Part shown: positions 15,507 to 22,685 of the stretch, piece after piece | Layout: each line of letters begins with the position of its first letter | How positions within the stretch are numbered: the first letter of the stretch is position 1 | From: an uncultured Duncaniella sp. | GTDB taxonomy: Bacteria; Bacteroidota; Bacteroidia; Bacteroidales; Muribaculaceae | Length of the DNA: 64,000 nucleotides | Reading direction: 5' to 3' | NCBI RefSeq assembly: GCF_910577345.1 | Contig: NZ_CAJTMT010000017.1 | Location: forward strand, 1 to 64,000 | The notes under the pieces: generated by a model | The model's input: the letters and a program-made list of their open reading frames with translations, nothing else | What the model was told of the DNA's origin: nothing | Databases searched by the model: none | Made by a program: the position numbers and the translations under genes

Positions 15507-18500
15507 TCAGATGATTACCTTGACTGACTTACCGGCAATACGGACAATGTAGATGCCGCGTTCGAGTCTGCTGCTGCGTCCACGACCCTCGCAGACCTTA
15601 ACGCCTGAGATATTGTAGACCTCGAACCATTCCTCACTGTCAGCAGCGACCACCTCACCGTCAACGACGGAGAGCGTGTCATTTCTGTCAGTCATAATGT
15701 CTTCGATTCCTGATGTGGCATTCACGAACTTGCTCCAGCAATATTCAGAGTTTCTGTAGTCATCGAAAGAAATGGAGGGTACTTCAAGGACTGCATTTGC
15801 GTAAACCTCAGCCGGGAACGCGTTTTCCGGGGCACGGGGCGGAACAGGAAGGTCACACTTTACAGATCCGAGCTTAGAACAGCTTGCGAATGCATTTTCT
15901 CCAATTACGATTGGCTCAGTCTCCTCGTTGTCATCCCTTGCAGGTAATCTAAATGAACGGCTTGTATTCGGGTTGCCGATGGTAAGTTCTTTGAGATTGC
16001 TGCATCCATTGAATGCATCGTAACCGATATATTTGACGGTTTCAGGAATCACAATGCTTGTAATAGTAGTATTATCCTTGAATGCTTCGGGTGTGATGGA
16101 AGTGACAGTGTATGTTTTTCCCTCTACTTCAACATTTTCGGGGATGACAATATCGCCTGTTGCATCAGTAGACGGTGTGATTATCGCCTCATTGCCGTTA
16201 GTCTCGTCCACGCTGAATTTGACAGGATTCTCAGAGAAGTATCCGCCGGGAAGTTCCTCGCGTGTCATGAATTTGCTCCAGAAGGGATGGAGGTAATAGA
16301 TGAATGACGATTCTTTCGGGATATAGAGGGGGATATTTGTAAATGCGGCATCGTCAAATGATTTTTCATTCATTGTAGGAGGTATGTGGTTTGCGACAGT
16401 CACTTTTTTCAGTTTTTTGCAGTCCACGAATGCATTTTCTCCAATTTTTTTCACGGATGCCGGGATGGAAATTGCAGAGAGGGAAGCGCAATTATGGAAT
16501 GTGTATCTTTCGATACTTTCAATAGAATAGGGAAGTTCTATGGACGAAAGACCGGAGTTGGCAAATACGCCTCCTTTGATGACATTTACTGAATTTGGAA
16601 TAGATATGTGCTTAAGATTTGAACAGGTATTGAATGCCTCCTCATTTATAGTCTTGACAGATGATGGAATGCTGGCCTCTTTCAGCCATTTGTATCCTGC
16701 AAAAGAGTACGGCTTGACATTATCAAGAGTTGATGGGAATTCCAGAGTCTCCATAAGTTCCCCGTTCAAATACATTTTGGCGCCTGACCAGAGGGGGTTG
16801 GATCCATGTGTACTCATACCTATTCTACACCAGGCTTCAAGATCAGATATATCAATCCGTTCCAATGCGGGAATATTGCTCGTAGTTCCAGATCCGAACA
16901 AATGCAGAGGTATTGAAGCAACGTTTGGTGAAACAGTCAGAGTTTTTAGATTTCCCCCGATACGCGGATATGATGTCGAGATTGTTCTTCCAAGATATAA
17001 ATTTTCAATGCTCAGATAGTTGTCGTAACCACCAGAAAGGATTTCATCGCCATCTTCAAGAATTAGTTCTTTTAGTGAGTTCATGCCGTTAAATACACGA
17101 GTCCCTATTGCACTTACAGCAGATGGTAGTGTCAGGCTTTCGACAAAAATAAGATTTTCGCAAGCATAATCCCCAAGCCGCTTTATTGTCTTGGGCAGTT
17201 TCAGCTCCTTTACGAATCCTAAACCGTAAGCCCAATAACGGTTGAGTACGTCATCCTCAGTCACCATGCTGCTCTTGTCATCCTCATAATATGGCATACC
17301 GCCGCTTCGGATATTGGTGTCTGACAGATCAAGGGAATACATATTTACCATCTTGTTAATTAGAAGAATATCAGTGCCGTTTATGTCGCCAGATACCTTT
17401 AGCTTGCCGATTCGTTCAATATCGCTCATTGAAATTTTATTCATCAGTGAGCCGGAGGTGGAAAGTGTCACCTCTTTTTCAACCCAGTTTGTGCCGGTCT
17501 CGACAATGCGGGTAAAGTTTTTCCATACTTCAGCTTTGGCGTATGTATTCTTTGCTCCTATAGGAACTATTAATTGGGCTGTTTTAAATGTGGATTGACT
17601 GAATGAGCTTGCATCTACAATTGGAGGTGTGGATGTTTCGATCTTGATTGTATGTAAGTAGTTGCATCTATCAAAAGCCTGTGCTTCAATTTCTGAAACA
17701 TTTCTTAGGTTTAATTCGCGGAGGTTTCCACAACCATAGAATCCCTTTGTGCCAACCTTTCGAACCTTGTTTAAATCAATTTTCTGCAATTGGCTGCAGT
17801 TTTGGAACAGAGTCGCGTAGATTTCGTCCAACTCATCTCCAAACGCAACGGTCTTTACCACAGGATTAATCTGTTCTGTAATATTCATTTTGCGTCCAAT
17901 ATAAATTGAATCAGCCTCCATGTTTATGAATGTCGAGCCTACAGATATTGGTTCAGGTGAATCGTCAATTATGAAACTATTGAGTTTAGTTCCACCAAAA
18001 GCACTGAAATCCGGTATTTGAGAAACATGTTTCGGGATACGGATATTTTTCAGTGATGTGCAGTTATAAAAAGCATACCCCATGATTGAAGTGATATCTT
18101 CTGGTATGACAAGATCTGTAACCTTTTTTCCATTGCAATATAAGTCCGCCTTATTTGCACCCATTGGATTATTTCCACTAAATTCAGAATTTAACCAGTC
18201 AGACAGACTTGAAATATTGATACGTTTGATGTTGCCTGTTCTATCGAATGCATAGGCTCTATTAGTGGATATTTTGCATTGGAATGTTATTTCCTCCAAT
18301 GAAAAGTCATGACGGAAGACACTTTCACCAATATAACTTGTGTTTTTACCGAGTGTCACTTTCTTCAATGAGTCGCAATACTCAAATGCACCCAATTGCA
18401 GATTGGTGACTGAATCCGGTAGGCGCACCTCCTTTAGTGATTTGCAAACTTGAAACGCGCGTACTCCAATACCTTCCAATCCTTCGGGCAGATTGAGGTT

Positions 18501-18962
18501 GACAAGAGAGTTGCAGTTTATGAAGGAAGCTTCATAGATATTTCTCAGTGATGTGGTTGGTAATTCCAATACTTCCAGTTTCTCGCAATCCTGGAAAGCA
18601 AAGTTGCCTATACCTTTGACCCCGTTCTTGATACGTACGGTCTTAAGCTCCGGACACTTGCTGAATGCATACGCACTGATTAATTCAATGGAGCCCGGAA
18701 TTTCAACTGATGTTAAAGTGGAGGTCTCTGCAAAGGCTCTTGCTGCGATTTCCGTTACATGATATTCGACACCGTCAGCGGCAATTTTGGACGGTATCAC
18801 CACATCTTTAAGCCCGGTATAGTCACCGGCCACCACACAAGCCACATGTATGCCACCATCAAGAGAATACCATAAGTCACCTACTTTGGTGGCACAAACG
18901 GCTTTTTGCGAGCCGTATAGCATGACCATAATCAGCAATAGAAAACGTAACATTTTTTTCAT
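15507..18962 (-). CDS. BspA-like leucine-rich-repeat surface protein, T9SS-exported
   Basis: An 1151-residue protein with a signal peptide (MKKMLRFLLLIMVMLYGS to Ala24). More than twenty LRR_5-type (Treponema pallidum/BspA) repeats follow, of the form xxIxIPxSVxxIGxxAFxxCxxLKxV. The repeat field is broken into blocks by spacers (near residues 480-600 and 900-960). The last ~70 residues (EEWFEVYNISGVKVCEG then RGIYIVRIAGKSVKVII) form a type IX secretion sorting domain. Such proteins bind host matrix or other bacteria. It stands alone behind a long leader. A second, shorter BspA protein in opposite orientation lies at 22686. Confidence 0.9.
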   Translation of the reverse strand: MKKMLRFLLLIMVMLYGSQKAVCATKVGDLWYSLDGGIHVACVVAGDYTGLKDVVIPSKIAADGVEYHVTEIAARAFAETSTLTSVEIPGSIELISAYAFSKCPELKTVRIKNGVKGIGNFAFQDCEKLEVLELPTTSLRNIYEASFINCNSLVNLNLPEGLEGIGVRAFQVCKSLKEVRLPDSVTNLQLGAFEYCDSLKKVTLGKNTSYIGESVFRHDFSLEEITFQCKISTNRAYAFDRTGNIKRINISSLSDWLNSEFSGNNPMGANKADLYCNGKKVTDLVIPEDITSIMGYAFYNCTSLKNIRIPKHVSQIPDFSAFGGTKLNSFIIDDSPEPISVGSTFINMEADSIYIGRKMNITEQINPVVKTVAFGDELDEIYATLFQNCSQLQKIDLNKVRKVGTKGFYGCGNLRELNLRNVSEIEAQAFDRCNYLHTIKIETSTPPIVDASSFSQSTFKTAQLIVPIGAKNTYAKAEVWKNFTRIVETGTNWVEKEVTLSTSGSLMNKISMSDIERIGKLKVSGDINGTDILLINKMVNMYSLDLSDTNIRSGGMPYYEDDKSSMVTEDDVLNRYWAYGLGFVKELKLPKTIKRLGDYACENLIFVESLTLPSAVSAIGTRVFNGMNSLKELILEDGDEILSGGYDNYLSIENLYLGRTISTSYPRIGGNLKTLTVSPNVASIPLHLFGSGTTSNIPALERIDISDLEAWCRIGMSTHGSNPLWSGAKMYLNGELMETLEFPSTLDNVKPYSFAGYKWLKEASIPSSVKTINEEAFNTCSNLKHISIPNSVNVIKGGVFANSGLSSIELPYSIESIERYTFHNCASLSAISIPASVKKIGENAFVDCKKLKKVTVANHIPPTMNEKSFDDAAFTNIPLYIPKESSFIYYLHPFWSKFMTREELPGGYFSENPVKFSVDETNGNEAIITPSTDATGDIVIPENVEVEGKTYTVTSITPEAFKDNTTITSIVIPETVKYIGYDAFNGCSNLKELTIGNPNTSRSFRLPARDDNEETEPIVIGENAFASCSKLGSVKCDLPVPPRAPENAFPAEVYANAVLEVPSISFDDYRNSEYCWSKFVNATSGIEDIMTDRNDTLSVVDGEVVAADSEEWFEVYNISGVKVCEGRGRSSRLERGIYIVRIAGKSVKVII

Positions 18963-19446
18963 TGCAATAAATAATTGGTTAGGTTATGTCATTCCTTTCC
19001 CTGAAATGACGGAAGATTGATTGAAAACGTGGGAAATATCGCTGAATGCTGTGATGCATCAACTAAAATGCAAATATCATGAATGATCTGCCTCAGTCGG
19101 TATGGCCATATAGCAACAATATTAACAGAGAAGATATATTCTGTTAATTTACAGATTGTGGAAGCACGCATACATCAGCAAACGTTTTCCTTGTACAACA
19201 TTTTTACAATTATAAGGCTTTTAGCTAACTATTAATCTATTCGAGTATGTAATACAATGGCAAAGGTATAAAATTTATTTTTAAATTTGACAACAAATCT
19301 TTAGATTTTCTAATATTTTTCTCCGAATGGTCGTCGAATAGTTGCTGAATAGCCATCAAATAGTTGGCAAATCGTCGTCAGAATGGTCGTCAGAATAGTT
19401 GTCAGATGCCATCAGCAATAGTAATTCAGTCCCTGCATTTTCATCC
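18963..19446. other. Intergenic region: BspA leader and degenerate short repeats
   Basis: No credible gene. It contains the BspA -7 box at 19261 and, from 19324 to 19408, degenerate 11-15 bp words such as GAATGGTCGTC, GAATAGTTGTC and AATAGTTGGC. The remainder is AT-rich sequence with no structure I could identify. Confidence 0.5.
19261..19268 (-). promoter_or_regulatory. -7 box for the large BspA gene
   Basis: TACCTTTG on the minus strand fits TAnnTTTG, with TTGTTG about 22 bp upstream (near 19291-19296). It implies a ~295 nt leader before 18962. Confidence 0.4.
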
Positions 19447-19474
19447 GGCATACGCGCTACAGCGCGTCCCTACA
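19447..19474. repeat. Single REP element
   Basis: GGCATACGCGCTACAGCGCG followed by TCCCTACA is identical to the elements at 15244 and 31712 (the latter with one change). It is preceded by the same CATTTTCATCC context and stands 50 bp before composite element A. Confidence 0.85.
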
Positions 19475-19524
19475 ATCAACTATCCGGTGGGGCCGGATGG
19501 GGAGGAAGTCGGGTTGAGCATCAT

Positions 19525-20301
19525 CATCTCGGATGGCAACCGTAAAGCCGGGCAGCCGCGATATGACATCCCCACTCCGGATGGCAACCAGAAAGCTGCG
19601 CAGCAGCGATGTGATGGTAGCCCCACATCGAGGGCAACGCAATGAAGCCCGCAGGGCGGAATTGCGTGCCCGAAGGTGTGGGGTTATCGGTTGGCAAACC
19701 GTCACGGGCATCGAAGATGTCCGATAATATCATCCCGGCATAGGCAAATTATCATCCACGGTATTGATCCGTATCAAATAACGAAACACATTTTCAATCC
19801 CTACAATCCACACCAACAATTATTCAAAATGCGTTATTATCGGACATCTTCGATGCCCGTGGTGTGGATGTTATTCCTTTTCCCCACACCTTCGCGAAAT
19901 GCAATTCCGCCCTGCGAGCTTCATTGCATTTTCGCTCGATGAGGGGCTACCAGCGCATCGCTGCTCCGCAGCTTTTAGGTTTCCATCCGGCAAGGTGGTG
20001 ACACATCGCGGCTTATCGGTTTCCATCCGGCAAGGGGTGCCAAATCGTTGCTTATCGGTTTCCATCCGGCAAGGGGTGCCAAATCGCGGCTTACCGGTTG
20101 CCGTCCGGCAAGGGGTGCCAAATCGCTGCTTTCCGGTTGCCATCCGGCAAGGTGGTGACACATCGCGGCTTATCGGTTTCCATCCGGAGTGGTGACACAT
20201 CGCTGCTTATCGGTTGCCATCCGGAGTGGTGACACATCGCGGCTTACCGGTTGCCATCCGGCAAGGTGGTGCCAAATCGTTGCTTTCCGGTTGCCGTCCG
20301 G
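19525..20301. repeat. Composite inverted element A with 37-40 bp minisatellite
   Basis: Two arms of ~115 bp face each other. Arm 1, at 19618-19730, carries CCCCACATCGAGGGCAACGC, GCAGGGCGGAATTGCGT and CGGGCATCGAAGATGTCCGA. Arm 2, the diverged inverse, is at 19835-19950, and the centre is ~105 bp. Outside arm 1 are two reverse-oriented minisatellite units (19525-19617). Outside arm 2 are eight units of 37-40 bp (19980-20290; GCCATCCGGCAAGGGGTGCC type) and a part unit to 20301. Each 39-bp unit is 13 codons, so long open frames occur here by repetition only. Its counterpart is at 37612-38219. No transposase or terminal target duplication was seen. Confidence 0.8.
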
Positions 20302-20780
20302 TGATGTGATGATATAAAGTCGCTTTTCATTCGCTCCTCAGCCCTCCCTTTCCTTGGTTCCTCAGCCCTCCCATCCGTTCGCTCCTCAGCGCTTCCATCC
20401 GTCCGTTTCTCAACTCTATCATCCCTGCGATTCCCCGGGTGGTTCATTTTTCGGCGCGAGGCAGCGCGACGGCGTGCGGATGCGGAGCGGGCCATAGCAC
20501 GATCGATTTCAGGACGCAGGATGGTGAAAATGAGTGCAAGTTCGGTCGGACAGTCTGTCAGGTCAATTGTCCCCTTGTGCAGATAGCTGTTTATCATCAT
20601 GATGGCTTCCATGCGGAGGTTACCGGCATCCGGAAGCAGACCGCAGGCCTCGACGATACGATCAACCAAGTCGTTGTAAAACTTTCGGGAAACGTAGTTG
20701 TAGGGATGCGCTGCCACTGACGCTGTTGCTGAGCATTGGCTGACGGATGCCGTCTGACGGGAGGAGCGAGACTTTTTCAT
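20244..20780 (-). CDS. Hypothetical small basic protein whose end is encoded by the minisatellite
   Basis: A 178-residue product from the ATG at 20780 (MKKSRSSRQTASVSQ). A folded-looking core (residues ~30-105: YNYVSRKFYNDLVDRIVEAC, LRMEAIMMINSYLHKGTIDL, ALIFTILRPEIDRAM) is predicted helical. Next come an Arg-rich segment (ARSASARRRAASRRK) and 8-11 residue charged repeats (EERTDGRAEE). The last ~20 residues (TATGKQRFGTTLPDGNR) are read from the adjacent 39-bp minisatellite, where the stop codon lies. I prefer this start over 20834, since the earlier codons are formed by a palindrome. Function unknown; the basic tail suggests nucleic-acid or envelope contact but this is inference. Confidence 0.6.
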   Translation of the reverse strand: MKKSRSSRQTASVSQCSATASVAAHPYNYVSRKFYNDLVDRIVEACGLLPDAGNLRMEAIMMINSYLHKGTIDLTDCPTELALIFTILRPEIDRAMARSASARRRAASRRKMNHPGNRRDDRVEKRTDGSAEERTDGRAEEPRKGRAEERMKSDFISSHHRTATGKQRFGTTLPDGNR

Positions 20781-20788
20781 AATGAAAC

Positions 20789-20827
20789 CGGGTATTAAAT
20801 TTGATGTGACATCAAAATTAATACCCG
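20789..20827. promoter_or_regulatory. 39-bp near-perfect palindrome upstream of the small basic protein
   Basis: CGGGTATTAAATTTGATGT and GACATCAAAATTAATACCCG mirror each other around base 20808. Eighteen of nineteen pairs match; only 20799/20817 fail. It ends 9 bp before the predicted start at 20780. It could be an operator for a dimeric regulator or a leader hairpin controlling translation. Confidence 0.65.
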
Positions 20828-20870
20828 AAATCATTTAAAAGCTGCGATAATGCAAAACCGCACGGTTGTT

Positions 20871-21773
20871 TTAGAGTCTGACATTGCCCCAAGGCACTTC
20901 TTTCTTAGGCATTGACTTGAAGACAATTGTCTGTCCGGCGTCTACGGCAGCCTTGATTTCCTTGTGGCCTTTCTTGATTTTGGCTGATGAGATGTCGTCG
21001 CCCTCGACTGATGCCACCTCGCATTCCCCGATGGGTTTAGCCGATTTCCTGCCGGCGATTTCGCGCATGATGCACACCTCGAACCGGTCCTTTTCGGCCA
21101 CACCGTGGATTGAGCCAAGATCCATGTAGACAGAGTTTACCTTGTCGCCCTTGACATCGTCACATTCGAGCAGAGTGCCGTAGAGCGGAAATGCTTCCTG
21201 AATAAAGGGAACCACACCCTTGACGGCGTTGCGACACACTTTGGTGACCGCCTCGTCGGAAGTGCTTGAAGTTTCCAGATTGAGCAGTTCGCCTCCATGC
21301 TTCATCGTCTTTGTCAGGATGAGCTTACCGTCGGCCGGGTTGATGACTTTGAGAGTGTAGGAAATCTGTCCGGTGTAGTATTTGTCACCGTTGTCGTTGG
21401 TCTTCTCCTCGATGTTTAGCGACGAGATGCGACCCTGAATCAGAAATGCGGAGCCGAGGTCCGACATTGCTTTCAGGCGTTCGGCCTCGCTTGCAATCGG
21501 TGAGTTGCTCTTACGCTTTTCGGCATTGATCGCGAGGGATTCCTGCGAATCGACATCGACAAGTTCGATGCGTTTGGTGTTGGCTATACCTTCCATGACA
21601 TAGCTGCGCAGTTGCTCGGCGCAGAGGAATGGCACATCGTCGGGACGCTCGAAATAGTCGATGAGCACATTCGGTTTGCCCTTTGCTTCATCGGCCTTGG
21701 CCATGAAGGGGCTTGTCAAAGTTACGGCTACGGCTACCATCAGTGTCTTCACTGTGAGTTTCAGATGTTTCAT
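20871..21773 (-). CDS. CsgG/LpoB-like envelope protein
   Basis: A 300-residue protein with a signal peptide (MKHLKLTVKTLMVAVAVTLT to Ala27) and no lipobox. The body resembles the CsgG/LpoB/curli-assembly fold: PNVLIDYFERPDDVPFLC, YVMEGIANTKRIELVDVDSQ, MSDLGSAFLIQGRISSLNIE and TGQISYTLKVINPADGKLI. A C-terminal part (VNSVYMDLGSIHGVAEKDRF, IGECEVASVEGDDISSAKI) looks like the flagellar assembly T domain (FlgT-like) often fused to such proteins. Likely periplasmic or outer-membrane associated; its partner is unknown, as no curli genes are near. Convergent to nothing; divergent from the candidate RNA at 22308. Confidence 0.6.
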   Translation of the reverse strand: MKHLKLTVKTLMVAVAVTLTSPFMAKADEAKGKPNVLIDYFERPDDVPFLCAEQLRSYVMEGIANTKRIELVDVDSQESLAINAEKRKSNSPIASEAERLKAMSDLGSAFLIQGRISSLNIEEKTNDNGDKYYTGQISYTLKVINPADGKLILTKTMKHGGELLNLETSSTSDEAVTKVCRNAVKGVVPFIQEAFPLYGTLLECDDVKGDKVNSVYMDLGSIHGVAEKDRFEVCIMREIAGRKSAKPIGECEVASVEGDDISSAKIKKGHKEIKAAVDAGQTIVFKSMPKKEVPWGNVRL

Positions 21774-22110
21774 AAATCGTTTAGTTTAAATTAGGTTATA
21801 TCAAAATGGTTGTATCCTCAGATTCATGTCCGGAGCACATTGGATCTTCCTGCTCCGGAAGTCAAGAGAGTGTCGCATAGGAATATACGGCCCTCAGAAT
21901 AAGTGGTATTTCAGATTATAGATAATGCACTGATACTTTGTGCGTGACCTATATCATTGATATTATAATGTGATTATTGATATTATAATATGGCTATAGC
22001 TTTTTTCTGTGGAGGTGCAAAGCTCTCACCTCCCGATATGGCAATCGCAGTAATATTGGCTCAATTCAGTGTGAAATCAACGCAAATGTAAACATAATTT
22101 CACTAAAACC
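21774..22110. other. Intergenic leader of the CsgG-like gene
   Basis: No gene. It contains a hairpin CCGGAGCA/TGCTCCGG at about 21829-21857, a direct repeat ATTGATATTATAAT near 21956 and 21976, and CAAATGTA at 22083-22090 (minus-strand TACATTTG, a plausible -7 box for the CsgG-like gene, giving a ~300 nt leader). Confidence 0.45.
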
Positions 22111-22150
22111 GCCCTCTGGCATGTTAAAATATTTTAACATGCCAGAGGGC
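22111..22150. repeat. Perfect 40-bp palindrome
   Basis: GCCCTCTGGCATGTTAAAAT is followed immediately by its exact reverse complement, giving 20 of 20 pairs with no spacer. It lies in a divergent intergenic region, so it does not terminate either neighbour as annotated. It falls where the -33 region of the minus-strand promoter would be. Operator, cruciform or terminator of an unseen transcript are all possible. Confidence 0.9.
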
Positions 22151-22266
22151 GCTTGCCTTTATGCTCTGAAAGCGAAATGGTTTATTCTCTCAGCCTGAGA
22201 TTGCAGAGGCCCCTTCTCCCATCCGCTTTCCTATTTTGCATCGATTGTTCCCATAATTCAATATAT

Positions 22267-22301
22267 TTTGATATAAAGTTAAAATAAATTTCATATATTT
22301 G
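22267..22301 (+). promoter_or_regulatory. Promoter for the candidate structured RNA
   Basis: TTTG at 22267-22270 and TATATTTG at 22294-22301, spaced 23 bp, match the Bacteroidetes promoter. Transcription would start near 22308, exactly where the first stem begins. Confidence 0.6.
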
Positions 22302-22307
22302 CACTTG

Positions 22308-22636
22308 CAGACCGTCTCAGCAGAAGCCCCGGTCTGGGGTAAAGCTGGGCGGGTTGTAATAGACATATATAATAAAGCGTTTATCCGCGCTGATTCTTGA
22401 CCTTTCGAAATTCTCGCAAAATTTCATTCTTATGTCAAGGGTTGAGCAACGGTAGATGCCCGTGGATATGTAATATCACGCATTCGGCCGTATGCCTTGT
22501 TATTCTAAGGCATAGCCGGACGCTATTGTTGCATATACAAGCGTGGGCTTCTGCGTTGCCGTCCGACATAAGAAAGGCAATGCGAGAAGCCTCGAAAGGT
22601 AGGACGGTAACAGATACAGATTCCTACGCTTTTTTC
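22308..22636 (+). ncRNA. Candidate structured RNA or attenuator leader, ~330 nt
   Basis: Directly after a good promoter, stems can be drawn: CAGACCG 22308-22314 with 22330-22336; GCAACGGTAG 22446-22455 with CTATTGTTGC 22523-22532, enclosing CGGC-CG-TATGCCTT (22485-22498) with 22507-22518; GCGTTGCC 22553-22560 with GGCAATGC 22576-22583. GGCTTCT (22546-22552) can pair either with AGAAGCC in the first loop (22322-22328, a pseudoknot extended to ten pairs) or with AGAAGCC at 22585-22591. ACCGTC (22311) also matches GACGGT (22603) inside the terminator loop. A terminator with six T follows. I see no RNase P, tmRNA or SRP signatures. It is either a free RNA or a switch leader of the BspA gene at 22686. 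Confidence 0.6.
22599..22634 (+). terminator. Intrinsic terminator of the candidate RNA
   Basis: GTAGGA (22599-22604) pairs with TCCTAC (22622-22627), followed by GC and a run of six T. The loop is long (17 nt) and holds GACGGT, complementary to the 5' end of the RNA. It lies 50 bp before the BspA start codon. Confidence 0.5.
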
Positions 22637-22685
22637 GTACCAATCATTATAGCCGACGAGAGGAAGACCGAGGCTCGATTAACCT

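Noticed and set aside
19871..20200. 109-codon open frame with 13-residue repeats (minus strand)
   Set aside because: It exists only because 39-bp units are 13 codons long; units of 37 and 40 bp break the frame.
19980..20301. CRISPR array
   Set aside because: Repeats are contiguous with no unique spacers, vary in length, and no cas genes are near.
22308..22636. RNase P RNA, tmRNA or SRP RNA
   Set aside because: No GAGGAAAGTCC segment, no tag frame or CCA end, and no SRP core motif; kept as an unassigned candidate.
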